A DNA stretch of 64,000 nucleotides from the NCBI GenBank assembly GCA_021155195.1, contig JAJNPV010000037.1, positions 124,001 through 188,000 of the forward strand. Direction: 5' to 3'. Both the position numbers and the translations under genes were made by a program. A model generated the notes under the pieces. The model saw only the letters and a program-made list of their open reading frames with translations. It did no database searches and was not told where the DNA came from. Positions 8,253-15,746 of the stretch are shown here, piece by piece. The number at the start of each line of letters is the position of its first letter. The first letter of the stretch is position 1. This stretch comes from Ohtaekwangia sp. (GTDB lineage Bacteria; Bacteroidota; Bacteroidia; Cytophagales; Cyclobacteriaceae).

Positions 8253-8615
8253 TCAATCTTCATCATTCATCACCAGGCGGCTACTCTCAACCTTAACCTG
8301 AACCCCATCCAATTTTTGATCGATAATTATCTGGCACGCCAAGCGACTGTTCCATTGCACGCAGTCCATTTTGGCGAGTGTTGTATTTTCATTGCCTGCA
8401 TTTTCTTTGTTTACCAGTTCAGCATCATTGAGGATGTGGATATGACACGTGCCGCATCGGCCTATTCCTTTACATTCTCCAAAATCTTCCATGTAGAATT
8501 TATCGTATAGCAACGCCATCAGGTTTCGATACTCTCCCTGATAGGTTTGGATGGTGTGCTTTTCGTTAAGCAGAAATACAGTAATGCTGATATCAAATTT
8601 GCGGGTCAGCTTCAT
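8253..8615 (-). CDS. [2Fe-2S] ferredoxin, plant/adrenodoxin fold
   Basis: A 120-residue protein. The cluster ligands form the classic C48-x5-C54-x2-C57 set (CKGIGRCGTC) with a distant C94 (RLACQ). It is a soluble electron carrier. As the last gene of the 12-gene minus-strand operon, it could feed electrons to the Ric, hemerythrin or truncated-hemoglobin proteins encoded just upstream. The ATG at 8615 is preferred to a TTG at 8621. It follows the hemerythrin stop by about 10 bases. Confidence 0.9.
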   Translation of the reverse strand: MKLTRKFDISITVFLLNEKHTIQTYQGEYRNLMALLYDKFYMEDFGECKGIGRCGTCHIHILNDAELVNKENAGNENTTLAKMDCVQWNSRLACQIIIDQKLDGVQVKVESSRLVMNDED

Positions 8616-8624
8616 TTTCAAAAT

Positions 8625-9092
8625 CTATTTCCAGAATTCTTGTTTCCATTCGGCAGGTTCCTTACCGCTATCCAATCCTGCATGCATCAACTCCATTTCT
8701 TCAAGTTCCTTTTGCGTTGCTATTTTTTGAATCTCATTAAAAAGTACTCGCTCCTCAAACCGTATATGTGACTCCAGCAACTCCTCAATTAATCCAAGAC
8801 TTTTAGTTACTTCAGTTTCATTTTCAAATAAACGTCTTAGTTTTCGATGCTCGGCTAAAGCCCTCTTCACTAATTCATGATCATTTCCTAAAATGGAGAA
8901 TACATGTTTTTCTTCCACTTCGAAATGGAGAAGTAAATGATTTTTATAAAACCAATCCGCATACGATTTTATAAGGCTGGTTTCAATTTTCTTACTGAAC
9001 CCAGTTCTGATTTTCCAACAAAGTAATAAGCCTTGATGATGCTCTCGGCTAAGGGGTTGGAGCGCTTCGTTTCGATGTATAGGTTCGTTCAC
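8625..9092 (-). CDS. Hemerythrin (HHE) domain protein
   Basis: A 155-residue four-helix protein with di-iron ligands in the hemerythrin order: H18/H19 (SREHH), H56 and E60 (HFEVEE), H82 (AEHRKL), and H109 and E114 (HIRFEE). HHE proteins bind O2 or NO at a non-heme di-iron site. It starts with GTG at 9092; the GTGA overlap with the stop of the preceding 94-residue gene supports this start. The next gene downstream is the ferredoxin, a plausible reductant. Confidence 0.9.
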   Translation of the reverse strand: MNEPIHRNEALQPLSREHHQGLLLCWKIRTGFSKKIETSLIKSYADWFYKNHLLLHFEVEEKHVFSILGNDHELVKRALAEHRKLRRLFENETEVTKSLGLIEELLESHIRFEERVLFNEIQKIATQKELEEMELMHAGLDSGKEPAEWKQEFWK

Positions 9093-9373
9093 TTTTTAAT
9101 TCTTATTCGTTTATTTGTACAGCGTGGACACGTCTCAATTTTTCCTTGTTTTATGTGAATGCCCTCTATGTGTTTTTTGAGGAAATCCTGAACGATCAGG
9201 TATTTATCCTGATGATTATTCACATCAATTTGTTTGTCCTTAAATAAAGTTCTGATTTTCCGATCATATTCCTGCTGCCCCCAGCAAACAGGGCATAAAC
9301 CTTCGGGAGCAACTTCAGGGGAGGTATGGCCGTACTTTTCAAAATAGTCTAAAATGCTTTTCGCGATATCCAT
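9089..9373 (-). CDS. Small protein with two CxxC pairs (zinc-ribbon-like)
   Basis: A 94-residue soluble protein with C27-x2-C30 (CPVCWG) and, near the C-terminus, CPRC followed by a basic tail. The two pairs about 55 residues apart could bind one Zn. It sits between ric and the hemerythrin gene, overlapping the latter by 4 bases, so it is made with them. I do not recognise a named family; a role in iron delivery or repair is only a guess from context. Confidence 0.6.
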   Translation of the reverse strand: MDIAKSILDYFEKYGHTSPEVAPEGLCPVCWGQQEYDRKIRTLFKDKQIDVNNHQDKYLIVQDFLKKHIEGIHIKQGKIETCPRCTNKRIRIKK

Positions 9374-9395
9374 TTTATTCCATTATCATTGAATC

Positions 9396-10130
9396 TTACA
9401 CAACATTACTCGCTAATAATTCTTTCTCCAGTTCAATGGACTTAGGAAACAAAATATTGTTTTCCAAATGAATGTGCAGGTGCAAATCCTGTTCAAATTC
9501 ATTGAGTAAGGCAAATGTAACCCGGTAGGTGTTGCACGCATCATCCGGTGGCGTATAGTTATTACTTAACGCCTCTATTTTCCGGAATCGATCGCCTTCG
9601 GTTTCGTGTTCCTGGTGCATCATGACAATTGGATTTTGTATCGTACCAAATGAGGGTGCATCGATGAGCGCATTTTCGAGGCTAGCTTTTGCCAGCTTGC
9701 GAATGAAAGGAAATAAAATAAATTCTTCTTTTTTCATGTGCGCAGCAAGTTCACCCACAGACGCATTAAACTGTTGTTGTATTTCAAACAACTCAGGATG
9801 ACGTTCGCCATGCACGCTGCATATCTTGTTTAAATAGGGTTTTATCTCCAATGACTTTGCTTCTACATATCGGTGATGTTTTTTCTCGATATAATCCGCC
9901 AGCAAGTCCAGTGGCCAGGAATTAAAATCTGTTGTTGCATCTTTTGTTTCTGCTACAGAATTCAGATCGCGCAGTACGGCTTGGGTATCTAATTTCTTCT
10001 TCTCGACAGCATCGGCAATGGTCCGGTTGCCCTGACAACAGAAGTCGATACCATAATTTTTAAATACTGAGGCCGTGCGGTAGTCGTTTGCTACCAATTC
10101 GCCAATGATTTGATGTTCATTTATTTCCAT
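9396..10130 (-). CDS. ric: Iron-sulfur cluster repair di-iron protein Ric (YtfE/ScdA)
   Basis: A 244-residue protein with an N-terminal ScdA_N (DUF542) domain containing the GIDFCCQGNRTI motif (C31, C32), then a hemerythrin-like di-iron domain with repeated H-x-E/D ligands (KKHHRYVE, HGERHPELF, HMKKEEFILFPF, HQEHETE, HIHLENNILFP). Ric proteins repair Fe-S clusters damaged by NO or oxidants and can reduce NO. Length is usual for the family. Its presence is the strongest single sign that this operon answers nitrosative stress. Confidence 0.95.
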   Translation of the reverse strand: MEINEHQIIGELVANDYRTASVFKNYGIDFCCQGNRTIADAVEKKKLDTQAVLRDLNSVAETKDATTDFNSWPLDLLADYIEKKHHRYVEAKSLEIKPYLNKICSVHGERHPELFEIQQQFNASVGELAAHMKKEEFILFPFIRKLAKASLENALIDAPSFGTIQNPIVMMHQEHETEGDRFRKIEALSNNYTPPDDACNTYRVTFALLNEFEQDLHLHIHLENNILFPKSIELEKELLASNVV

Positions 10131-10142
10131 ATCATTTATATT

Positions 10143-10439
10143 TTATGAGTTGATAAATTTTATGTGTGAATCCGTTTCCATGATTACCTGCGCTTGAAAA
10201 TCTTCGGTTATCCGTAACGTATGCTTTTCGCCACCCGGTATAATCATAGACTCGTGCTCCTGTAATGGATAGTCGTTTCCTTTCATCGTAATTACTGCTG
10301 AACCCTTTTGGATGATGATGACAGCTTCTTTTGTACTGATATGTTCAGGCATGCTCATTCCTTCGCTTCCTGTTACGTGTAAAACTTTGAGCGATTTTCC
10401 GGTGTGGAGAATTACCATTTGTGGGAGGCCTTCAATCAT
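10143..10439 (-). CDS. Small cupin-domain protein
   Basis: A 98-residue single beta-barrel cupin. The motif-1 region reads MSMPEHISTKEAVIIIQKG and the second motif contains PGGEKHTL. Metal ligands are partly recognisable (H33, the E in KEAV, H in EKH). Similar small cupins occur in NO-response operons beside ric and hemoglobin genes, but their activity is unknown to me. Spacing of 12-20 bases to both neighbours fits one transcript. Confidence 0.8.
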   Translation of the reverse strand: MIEGLPQMVILHTGKSLKVLHVTGSEGMSMPEHISTKEAVIIIQKGSAVITMKGNDYPLQEHESMIIPGGEKHTLRITEDFQAQVIMETDSHIKFINS

Positions 10440-10459
10440 ATTCTTACTCGTTTAATTAA

Positions 10460-10861
10460 TTATAGTATAGGTGTTGCAGTGTTATTCTTATAGTATTCAA
10501 TTTTGGAATGAAACATTTCAGCCATTCGTTCGCCCTGCCATTTGGCTCGTGTTGCTTTTTCTCCTTTAAAAAGCTCGTCAACAGTTTCACCAAATAATTC
10601 TATCCATCGTTCAAAATGTTCCAGTTGTACCGGCAGTTTCGCATGGGGCACAAAGGGGCTTCCATAATACGTGTGCTCTTCCAACAACACGGTTTGCCAG
10701 AAGCGATACATCTTTTCCAGGTGCTGCGGCCAGCGGTCTTGTATCCTTTCGTTGAAAATATCTTTCAACTGGTTATCTTGTCGAACTCTGCCATAAAAGC
10801 TATCGACCAATAGTTTAATATCTTCCAGAGTACTGATGTCCTTTTCCACGTGATTCATCAT
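10460..10861 (-). CDS. Group III truncated hemoglobin
   Basis: A 133-residue truncated globin. Typical features are the LVDSFYGRVRQDN helix, the ..HLEKMYRFWQTVLL helix, and the YYGSPFVPHAKLP segment, in which the histidine before AKLP is the proximal heme ligand region of group III. Such globins bind O2/NO and have been linked to NO detoxification. The start overlaps the preceding gene's stop (ATGA at 10858-10861), so translation is coupled. The ferredoxin in the same operon could be a reductant. Confidence 0.92.
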   Translation of the reverse strand: MMNHVEKDISTLEDIKLLVDSFYGRVRQDNQLKDIFNERIQDRWPQHLEKMYRFWQTVLLEEHTYYGSPFVPHAKLPVQLEHFERWIELFGETVDELFKGEKATRAKWQGERMAEMFHSKIEYYKNNTATPIL

Positions 10862-11271
10862 CGGATATTTACACTAAAATTCGTTATTAAATAATAGGCC
10901 GCCCATCCCATAAAGGCGATTAATAAAATCCACAACCAGCTTGGAATGCTTTGCGGGGTTTCGCTTCCTTCAATAATAAATTTCCTTTGATTGCCTTTGT
11001 CATACGCATTAATCATTAAAGGTATAATACCATCTACCACTTCATTTTCGCGCAAACCTTCCAACGCTATTGCTGGTCCGTTTCGAACTATAAAATTGAT
11101 TTTTCTTATTCCTTCTCTACCAGAAGATGATTTGCTTATGATTTTCAAAACGTGTTCACCATCTGTCAATTTACTGGTGTCCAATTCGAATTGTACAGGC
11201 GTTGTCAGCTCGGCAATGGGTTGAATTTCATCGTCAACAAAAAGCAAAATTTTACTTTTATCATCACTCAT
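10858..11271 (-). CDS. Membrane-anchored beta-domain protein of the oxidase/NO operon
   Basis: A 137-residue protein: a beta-rich Ig-like N-terminal domain of about 105 residues, then one hydrophobic helix near the C-terminus (about 109-130, SIPSWLWILLIAFMGWAAYYL) and a short tail. There is no signal peptide. The tryptophan-rich helix resembles the membrane anchors of small subunits of cbb3-type oxidases, so it may be an accessory subunit of the CcoN/CcoO-like complex encoded upstream; that is inference. It overlaps both neighbours (ATG/TGA at 11264-11271 and 10858-10861). Confidence 0.6.
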   Translation of the reverse strand: MSDDKSKILLFVDDEIQPIAELTTPVQFELDTSKLTDGEHVLKIISKSSSGREGIRKINFIVRNGPAIALEGLRENEVVDGIIPLMINAYDKGNQRKFIIEGSETPQSIPSWLWILLIAFMGWAAYYLITNFSVNIR

Positions 11272-11545
11272 TTTCCAAAGAGATTAAAATCGATTGTTTG
11301 ATGTGGGTTGCTTCGTCTTCTTGTGGCTTGATTAAATACTTTGCAGAATAAATCAGTGTCAACAGTGTGATAGCAGAGATCACAGCAATGATCACCCAAT
11401 CCCAGTTACTCTGTGGTCCGCCCCCGTGGGTGAGACCTTGCGTAATCTCTGGTTGTTGTTTTTTACAAACCTCGCACGCCCATGAATTACTATGGGTCAA
11501 CAAAATGAACAATAGGAGGCTACCGTATTTTATTAGCCTTTTCAT
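11264..11545 (-). CDS. Small membrane protein with exported CxxC (signal peptide + one TM)
   Basis: About 93 residues: an N-terminal hydrophobic signal-like segment ending ..SNSWA, then CEVCKKQQP (a possible redox or heme/metal CxxC in the periplasm), a glycine-rich linker, a transmembrane helix (about 47-67) and a charged cytosolic tail. The ATG at 11545 overlaps the previous stop (ATGA). It may help assemble or regulate the oxidase. No family recognised. Confidence 0.6.
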   Translation of the reverse strand: MKRLIKYGSLLLFILLTHSNSWACEVCKKQQPEITQGLTHGGGPQSNWDWVIIAVISAITLLTLIYSAKYLIKPQEDEATHIKQSILISLENE

Positions 11546-11778
11546 TTTTTCCAATAGTTATTAGCCGCAGCAATGGTTTGAAATTCCGTGGCGATTACGT
11601 GTGCAGAGGTAATGAGCTGGGCTGTATCAGTCGCGTAAGCAGAGCGCAACTTTTTACGGGTCTCAGCATCAGTTTGAATTGCTGCTATACTTTTGCGCGC
11701 CATTTTAATAGCAAGTTCCCGGCCTTCTTGGGGTGTACCAACAATCAGTGTTGGTAACCAAACTTCAGTTGTTTCCAT
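11542..11778 (-). CDS. Small soluble protein of the oxidase/NO operon
   Basis: A 78-residue, mostly helical protein without signal peptide, membrane segment or cysteines. It lies 4 bases after the CcoO-like gene and overlaps the next by 4, so it belongs to the operon. I recognise no family. Its fixed place right behind the oxidase subunits suggests a structural or assembly role. Confidence 0.55.
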   Translation of the reverse strand: METTEVWLPTLIVGTPQEGRELAIKMARKSIAAIQTDAETRKKLRSAYATDTAQLITSAHVIATEFQTIAAANNYWKK

Positions 11779-11782
11779 ACTT

Positions 11783-12793
11783 TTATTTTTTAGCAGTTGT
11801 TTTTATAAATTCAATTATCTTTTTCACCTCTTCCAGGGTAACAGGTTTAGCAGTATTGCCCCAACTTGTTTTCTCGTGATTGATGATAGCGGTCACTTCT
11901 TCGGGTGTCAGATTATTGTCTGTCCCCACGGCATTCATAGAGGCATACTCCGGTCTTGCATCATACCCAAGCATGATGATGTTCACAAATAATTCAAGGT
12001 CTTCTCCTGTTACAATCGCACTTCCTTTAAGAGGTGGAAAAGCTCCTTTCAATCCTTCGCCATTGGCCTGATGGCATGCCTGACAATTATTGGTGTACAG
12101 TAGTTGACCATCGGGTAACAGGGAGGTTTGTTCATTTTTAGGAGAAGAACTTTCTTGTTGTTTTTTATATAAAAATTCAGCAGTCGGTTTCCCATCGGGC
12201 AAGGGAGTTTGCTTTAAACTTTGCAGGTATGCAATCAGATTCAACGCTTCTTTAGTGGCTACTATTTTTCCAGTAACTTTTTTTCTGAACTCATCGGGCA
12301 CAATTACTTCCACATCAGTTTCTGCCAGATTATTTTTAGTTTCAAATAACCAGGGGTATGCGGGCATAATAGATTGATCAACTACTGCTCTTGGTTGGTA
12401 CAAATGCAATAAGTTCCACGCTGCACTTGGTTGACGTGAACCCACATTGGTTAAATCGGGACCCGTTCTTTCTGTGCCCATTAACGTAGCCGTATTGATC
12501 CAGAGACTGGTGCGCGTAATGCCGGCATAGTCTGCTGCAATTCCAGGACGATTGCCCCATACCTTGTCCATATCTACATTACGAACTTGCTGCGTGTGGC
12601 AGGCTACGCATCCGTTGGAAATAAAACTTTGTTTCCCTAAAAACGCTTCTTCACTTAACTCAACAGCATTCGGTAGGGGAGCATTATTTTGTTGATTGTT
12701 AATAGCGGGCAGTATGGCTACCATAATGGTTAACCCAACAAAAAGCACTAACGCGGTACCAAAGAGTTTTATATGATTATTAAAAAAATCCAT
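11783..12793 (-). CDS. CcoO-like cytochrome c subunit fused to a second cytochrome c domain
   Basis: A 336-residue diheme protein. An N-terminal TM anchor (about 12-30) is followed by a CcoO/FixO domain with CVACH at 62-66 and the family signatures RTGPDL, NVGSR, PRAVVDQSIMPAYPWL (axial Met at about 143). After a linker comes a second class-I cytochrome c domain with CQACH at 237-241. Canonical cbb3 oxidases have monoheme CcoO plus separate diheme CcoP; here the second domain may replace CcoP, and no ccoP gene is present in this operon. It passes electrons to the CcoN-like subunit encoded 21 bases upstream. Confidence 0.9.
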   Translation of the reverse strand: MDFFNNHIKLFGTALVLFVGLTIMVAILPAINNQQNNAPLPNAVELSEEAFLGKQSFISNGCVACHTQQVRNVDMDKVWGNRPGIAADYAGITRTSLWINTATLMGTERTGPDLTNVGSRQPSAAWNLLHLYQPRAVVDQSIMPAYPWLFETKNNLAETDVEVIVPDEFRKKVTGKIVATKEALNLIAYLQSLKQTPLPDGKPTAEFLYKKQQESSSPKNEQTSLLPDGQLLYTNNCQACHQANGEGLKGAFPPLKGSAIVTGEDLELFVNIIMLGYDARPEYASMNAVGTDNNLTPEEVTAIINHEKTSWGNTAKPVTLEEVKKIIEFIKTTAKK

Positions 12794-12814
12794 TTTACGT
12801 TATGATAATTTCTT

Positions 12815-14554
12815 TCACACTTGTTTTTCCAATTCTTCTTTTGCTTTTAAAATTTCTGCAGGCGATGTAGGTATACTTATTTCTTTTTTGCGGTTCACCA
12901 TTACATAAAAATTGTATGCAAAAAGAATATGTGATAACCACATCAACGATCCACCTATGGCACGCCACAACCAAAAAGGCGCCATTAGTTCTACGCTATC
13001 AATAAATGGTTTTCCATCCATCCACATTAATCCCCGTAAGGTGGAACCATACATAAGAGGAAATGTGTAGAACAGTAATCCAATTAATGCCAGCCAAAAA
13101 TGAGCACCCACTAATATCTGCGAAGGTTCTTTTCCTGTTAGCCTTGGCACAAGCGTATAGATAAAACCCCATAACATAAAGGAAATGATACCATACATGG
13201 TGAGATGAGAATGAGCTACCGTAAAATCAGTGAAATGCCAAATCAGATTGGTAAACCGAAACGCTTCCGCAGTACCTTGAAGGGAACCCGTGAAATAGAA
13301 AATGATCCCAATCAAATAAAATGGAAGTGTGTAGCTGCCTGATAGTTTGTTCCACGAACCTTTGAATGTCATCAGAAAGTTAGTCGTTCCTGCTACCACA
13401 GGTATCACCATACCTGCACTACCTACAATGGCCACGGTTTGCAACCACCACGGAATAGCACTAAAGATAAAATGATGGGTACCGATTAGTGTATAAAAAA
13501 GAATCTGCGCCCAAAAGGCAAGAATACCCAAGCTATAGGAATAGATAGGTTTGTTAAGTTGTTGGGGTAGGAAATAATACATCAATCCCAAACTAAACAG
13601 CATGAACCACATCCCTACACCTTGGTGCATGTAATAGCCCTGCACAATAGTTTCAGCTAATCCGGTTTGCCAGGTTGGCCAGTAGGCAACAACAGCAATC
13701 ACCAGCAGGAACATCATGGCTGATATCAGATACCAGTTCGAAACATAAATTTCTTTCGTGCTTCTTTTGGCAATCGTATTAAGAAAGTTTACTAACGAAA
13801 TAATAATTCCCACACCAAATAAAGCCATCACCGGCCAAATGTATTCGCGATATTCACCACCCCCATTATTAATGCCCGCCATCAAGCTTAAGGTTCCAAG
13901 AACGACCGAAGCATTGATAAGAATAAGTGAATAGTAGCCCATTTTAATATTGGCTAATGCCGTATTGCTTATTCGTGGAACTACATAGTAGGCGAGGCCC
14001 ATCATAGCCATGGAAGCCCAACCCCAGAAGACTGAATTGGTGTGTACAGGACGTAAACGGCCAAAACTTAGCCAACTGATATGATCCACATCAGGTGCAA
14101 CGAACTTAATACCTACATACTCACCAATCGTAGTACCGAATAAAAGCCAGAACACTGCGCAACCAAGGAACCATAGAATAAGTTTTGTTAAGGGGGGCTC
14201 TATGTACGGACGTGGTTGACTTTTTTTCTTCTTCTCAACAAACCGAATTTCTTCTGCACTACTGATGTTATCAATTAATCCTCTGCTATCCGAGCGTATT
14301 ACATTACCGGCTAATTCATTATTTGACAAAACGAAGCCCAGTTCTTTTTTTCTTTGTTCTAGTTGTTGAATTTCCTGAGGACTCAATCCTTTTAGCGTGT
14401 CCTTGAATCTCTCTAATTCTTTTTTTCGTTTAAGAGTATCAACGATGCCATATATTTTATATATGACAATCAACAAGGCTGCTACTACTGGTAGTATGAT
14501 CAATCCAAGAGTGATAATTATCCCGCCTTCACCTAACAAATTATTACTTTCCAT
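12815..14554 (-). CDS. CcoN-like (C-family/cbb3-type) heme-copper oxidase subunit I
   Basis: A 579-residue protein. It has an extra N-terminal TM (10-32) and a charged coiled region (38-110), then about 12 TM helices. Ligands can be placed: low-spin heme H171 (RPVHTN) and H448; heme b3 H450 (VAHSH); CuB H310 (YMHQG), H360 and H361 (GTHH). Y354 lies 44 residues after H310 and 6 before H360, which is the spacing of the His-Tyr cross-link of cbb3 oxidases. O2 reduction is therefore likely, although C-family relatives and the genomic context also allow NO reduction. It pairs with the CcoO-like subunit downstream. Confidence 0.9.
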   Translation of the reverse strand: MESNNLLGEGGIIITLGLIILPVVAALLIVIYKIYGIVDTLKRKKELERFKDTLKGLSPQEIQQLEQRKKELGFVLSNNELAGNVIRSDSRGLIDNISSAEEIRFVEKKKKSQPRPYIEPPLTKLILWFLGCAVFWLLFGTTIGEYVGIKFVAPDVDHISWLSFGRLRPVHTNSVFWGWASMAMMGLAYYVVPRISNTALANIKMGYYSLILINASVVLGTLSLMAGINNGGGEYREYIWPVMALFGVGIIISLVNFLNTIAKRSTKEIYVSNWYLISAMMFLLVIAVVAYWPTWQTGLAETIVQGYYMHQGVGMWFMLFSLGLMYYFLPQQLNKPIYSYSLGILAFWAQILFYTLIGTHHFIFSAIPWWLQTVAIVGSAGMVIPVVAGTTNFLMTFKGSWNKLSGSYTLPFYLIGIIFYFTGSLQGTAEAFRFTNLIWHFTDFTVAHSHLTMYGIISFMLWGFIYTLVPRLTGKEPSQILVGAHFWLALIGLLFYTFPLMYGSTLRGLMWMDGKPFIDSVELMAPFWLWRAIGGSLMWLSHILFAYNFYVMVNRKKEISIPTSPAEILKAKEELEKQV

Positions 14555-14603
14555 TTTGCTGATAATAGTAGATCGTTTTGTCCACTTTAAGTTTAAATTT
14601 TTT

Positions 14604-15038
14604 TTATCTCTTCAAAACCGATACGCCATTTTTCATTCCCAAGGCTAGATCAAGTAGGGTAGTGGTCTCGAGCATTTCCTTAAGCTCGTTTCGTATTTTT
14701 TTAAATTGAAAGTGAACCGGGCAAGGTTTTTTTTCATTGCATCTTTTTAACCCAAGACCACAGCCTTCATAAACGTTGTCGCCATCAATAGCAAACACAA
14801 TGTCGCTTAGCGTTACCTTTTCTAATTTGGTACGATCCATCGAATAACCACCTGTAGGACCCTTCTCTGAAGTAATGATTTGGCTACGAGAAAGTAGTTG
14901 TAATATTTTTGAGGTATATGCTTCAGGCGAATCGATCGCTTCCGCAACGGTTCTTAAACTTAATTTTTTAGATTCCAGTGCTTGTTCAGCAATGTAAATG
15001 GCAGACCGTATTCCGTATTCACAGGCTTTTGAAAACAT
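14604..15038 (-). CDS. Rrf2-family regulator (NsrR/IscR-like)
   Basis: A 144-residue winged-helix regulator with the family start MFSKACEYGIRSAIYIA and wing GPTGGYSM. Three cysteines, C93-x6-C100-x5-C106, sit where NsrR/IscR proteins hold an Fe-S cluster, so the protein could sense NO directly. The ATG at 15038 matches family starts better than a TTG at 15062. It is the first gene of the 12-gene operon, 49 bases ahead of the CcoN-like gene, and probably autoregulates through the inverted repeat at 15081-15104. Confidence 0.92.
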   Translation of the reverse strand: MFSKACEYGIRSAIYIAEQALESKKLSLRTVAEAIDSPEAYTSKILQLLSRSQIITSEKGPTGGYSMDRTKLEKVTLSDIVFAIDGDNVYEGCGLGLKRCNEKKPCPVHFQFKKIRNELKEMLETTTLLDLALGMKNGVSVLKR

Positions 15039-15080
15039 AACCGCCTTCGTTTTTACAAACAAATGTAATCTTTTTCTTTA

Positions 15081-15104
15081 ATAGTGGATATATTTATCCA
15101 GTAT
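15081..15104. promoter_or_regulatory. Inverted repeat upstream of the Rrf2-led operon, candidate operator
   Basis: Ten-base arms ATAGTGGATA and TATCCAGTAT match at 9 of 10 positions around a 4-base centre; the inner TGGATA/TATCCA is perfect. It lies about 43 bases before the Rrf2 ATG, in the gap separating the minus-strand operon from the divergent DUF4142 gene. Size and symmetry suit an Rrf2 dimer. The assignment to this regulator is inference. Confidence 0.55.
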
Positions 15105-15132
15105 TATTTATTTCCAAGCTAAACTTGAAATA

Positions 15133-15163
15133 TTTGTAACCTTTTTGATGTGCCCTGCTCTAA
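15133..15163 (+). promoter_or_regulatory. ECF-sigma-type promoter for the DUF4142-cupredoxin operon
   Basis: TTTGTAACC at 15133-15141 and TCTAA at 15159-15163, separated by 17 bases. The same pair with the same spacing stands before the ECF sigma gene (16245) and the FNR-type oxidoreductase gene (18083). GTAAC-like -35 boxes are typical of ECF sigma factors. The ATG at 15202 leaves an untranslated leader of about 30 bases. Confidence 0.75.
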
Positions 15164-15201
15164 TGACTAGATGAGTAATTAAATTTTAAAAAACAAAAAA
15201 A

Positions 15202-15744
15202 ATGAAAAAGCCGAAAAGTCTAATCTTTAGCGTGATTGCATTGTCTTTAGCGATGACCACGCTAGTAATTGCACAAAACCCAAAACTGTCTGATCCTGAA
15301 GTAGCCCACGCAGCTGTGACAGCTAACCAGATCGATATTGATTTTGCCCAAATTGCTATTAACAAATCCAAGAATGCAGACGTCCTCCAGTTTGCCAGAA
15401 CCATGGCTAACGATCATCAAGCCGTAATTAAACAAGCCGTGGCACTCGCTACCAAGTTGGGTGTAACACCTATGGACAATGCCGTGAGCAATCAACTTTT
15501 GTCCGATGCGGAGAATACCAAGAAAATGCTGCGATCAAAGTCAGCTAAAGATTTTGATAAGGCATACATTGACAACGAAGTTTCTTACCACAAAGCCGTT
15601 ATTGCTGCAGTTGAAGGACTGTTAATTCCTGAGACAGAAAACGCTGAACTAAAGGAATTGCTTGGAAATGTTGTACCCGCACTGAAAACTCACCTGGCGC
15701 ATGCGGAGATGGTGCAAAAAATGTTTACAGCTAGCACAAAATAA
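15202..15744 (+). CDS. Exported DUF4142 protein
   Basis: A 180-residue protein with an N-terminal signal peptide (cleavage near VIAQ, residue 25) and a helical DUF4142 domain: the FAQIAINKSKNADVLQFARTM helix, the MANDHQ motif with a conserved histidine, and a matching second half with SYHKAV and KTHLAHAEMV. The fold is ferritin-like, but metal binding is unproven. It is 2 bases from the downstream cupredoxin gene and has an ECF-type promoter, so it belongs to an envelope stress response. Confidence 0.9.
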   Translation: MKKPKSLIFSVIALSLAMTTLVIAQNPKLSDPEVAHAAVTANQIDIDFAQIAINKSKNADVLQFARTMANDHQAVIKQAVALATKLGVTPMDNAVSNQLLSDAENTKKMLRSKSAKDFDKAYIDNEVSYHKAVIAAVEGLLIPETENAELKELLGNVVPALKTHLAHAEMVQKMFTASTK

Positions 15745-15746
15745 AA

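Noticed and set aside
12815..14554. Calling the subunit I protein a NO reductase (NorB)
   Set aside because: The His-Tyr catalytic pair and the CcoN-like RPVHTN, GTHH and HSH layout fit C-family oxidases; NorB lacks this Tyr. Left as an open question in the findings.
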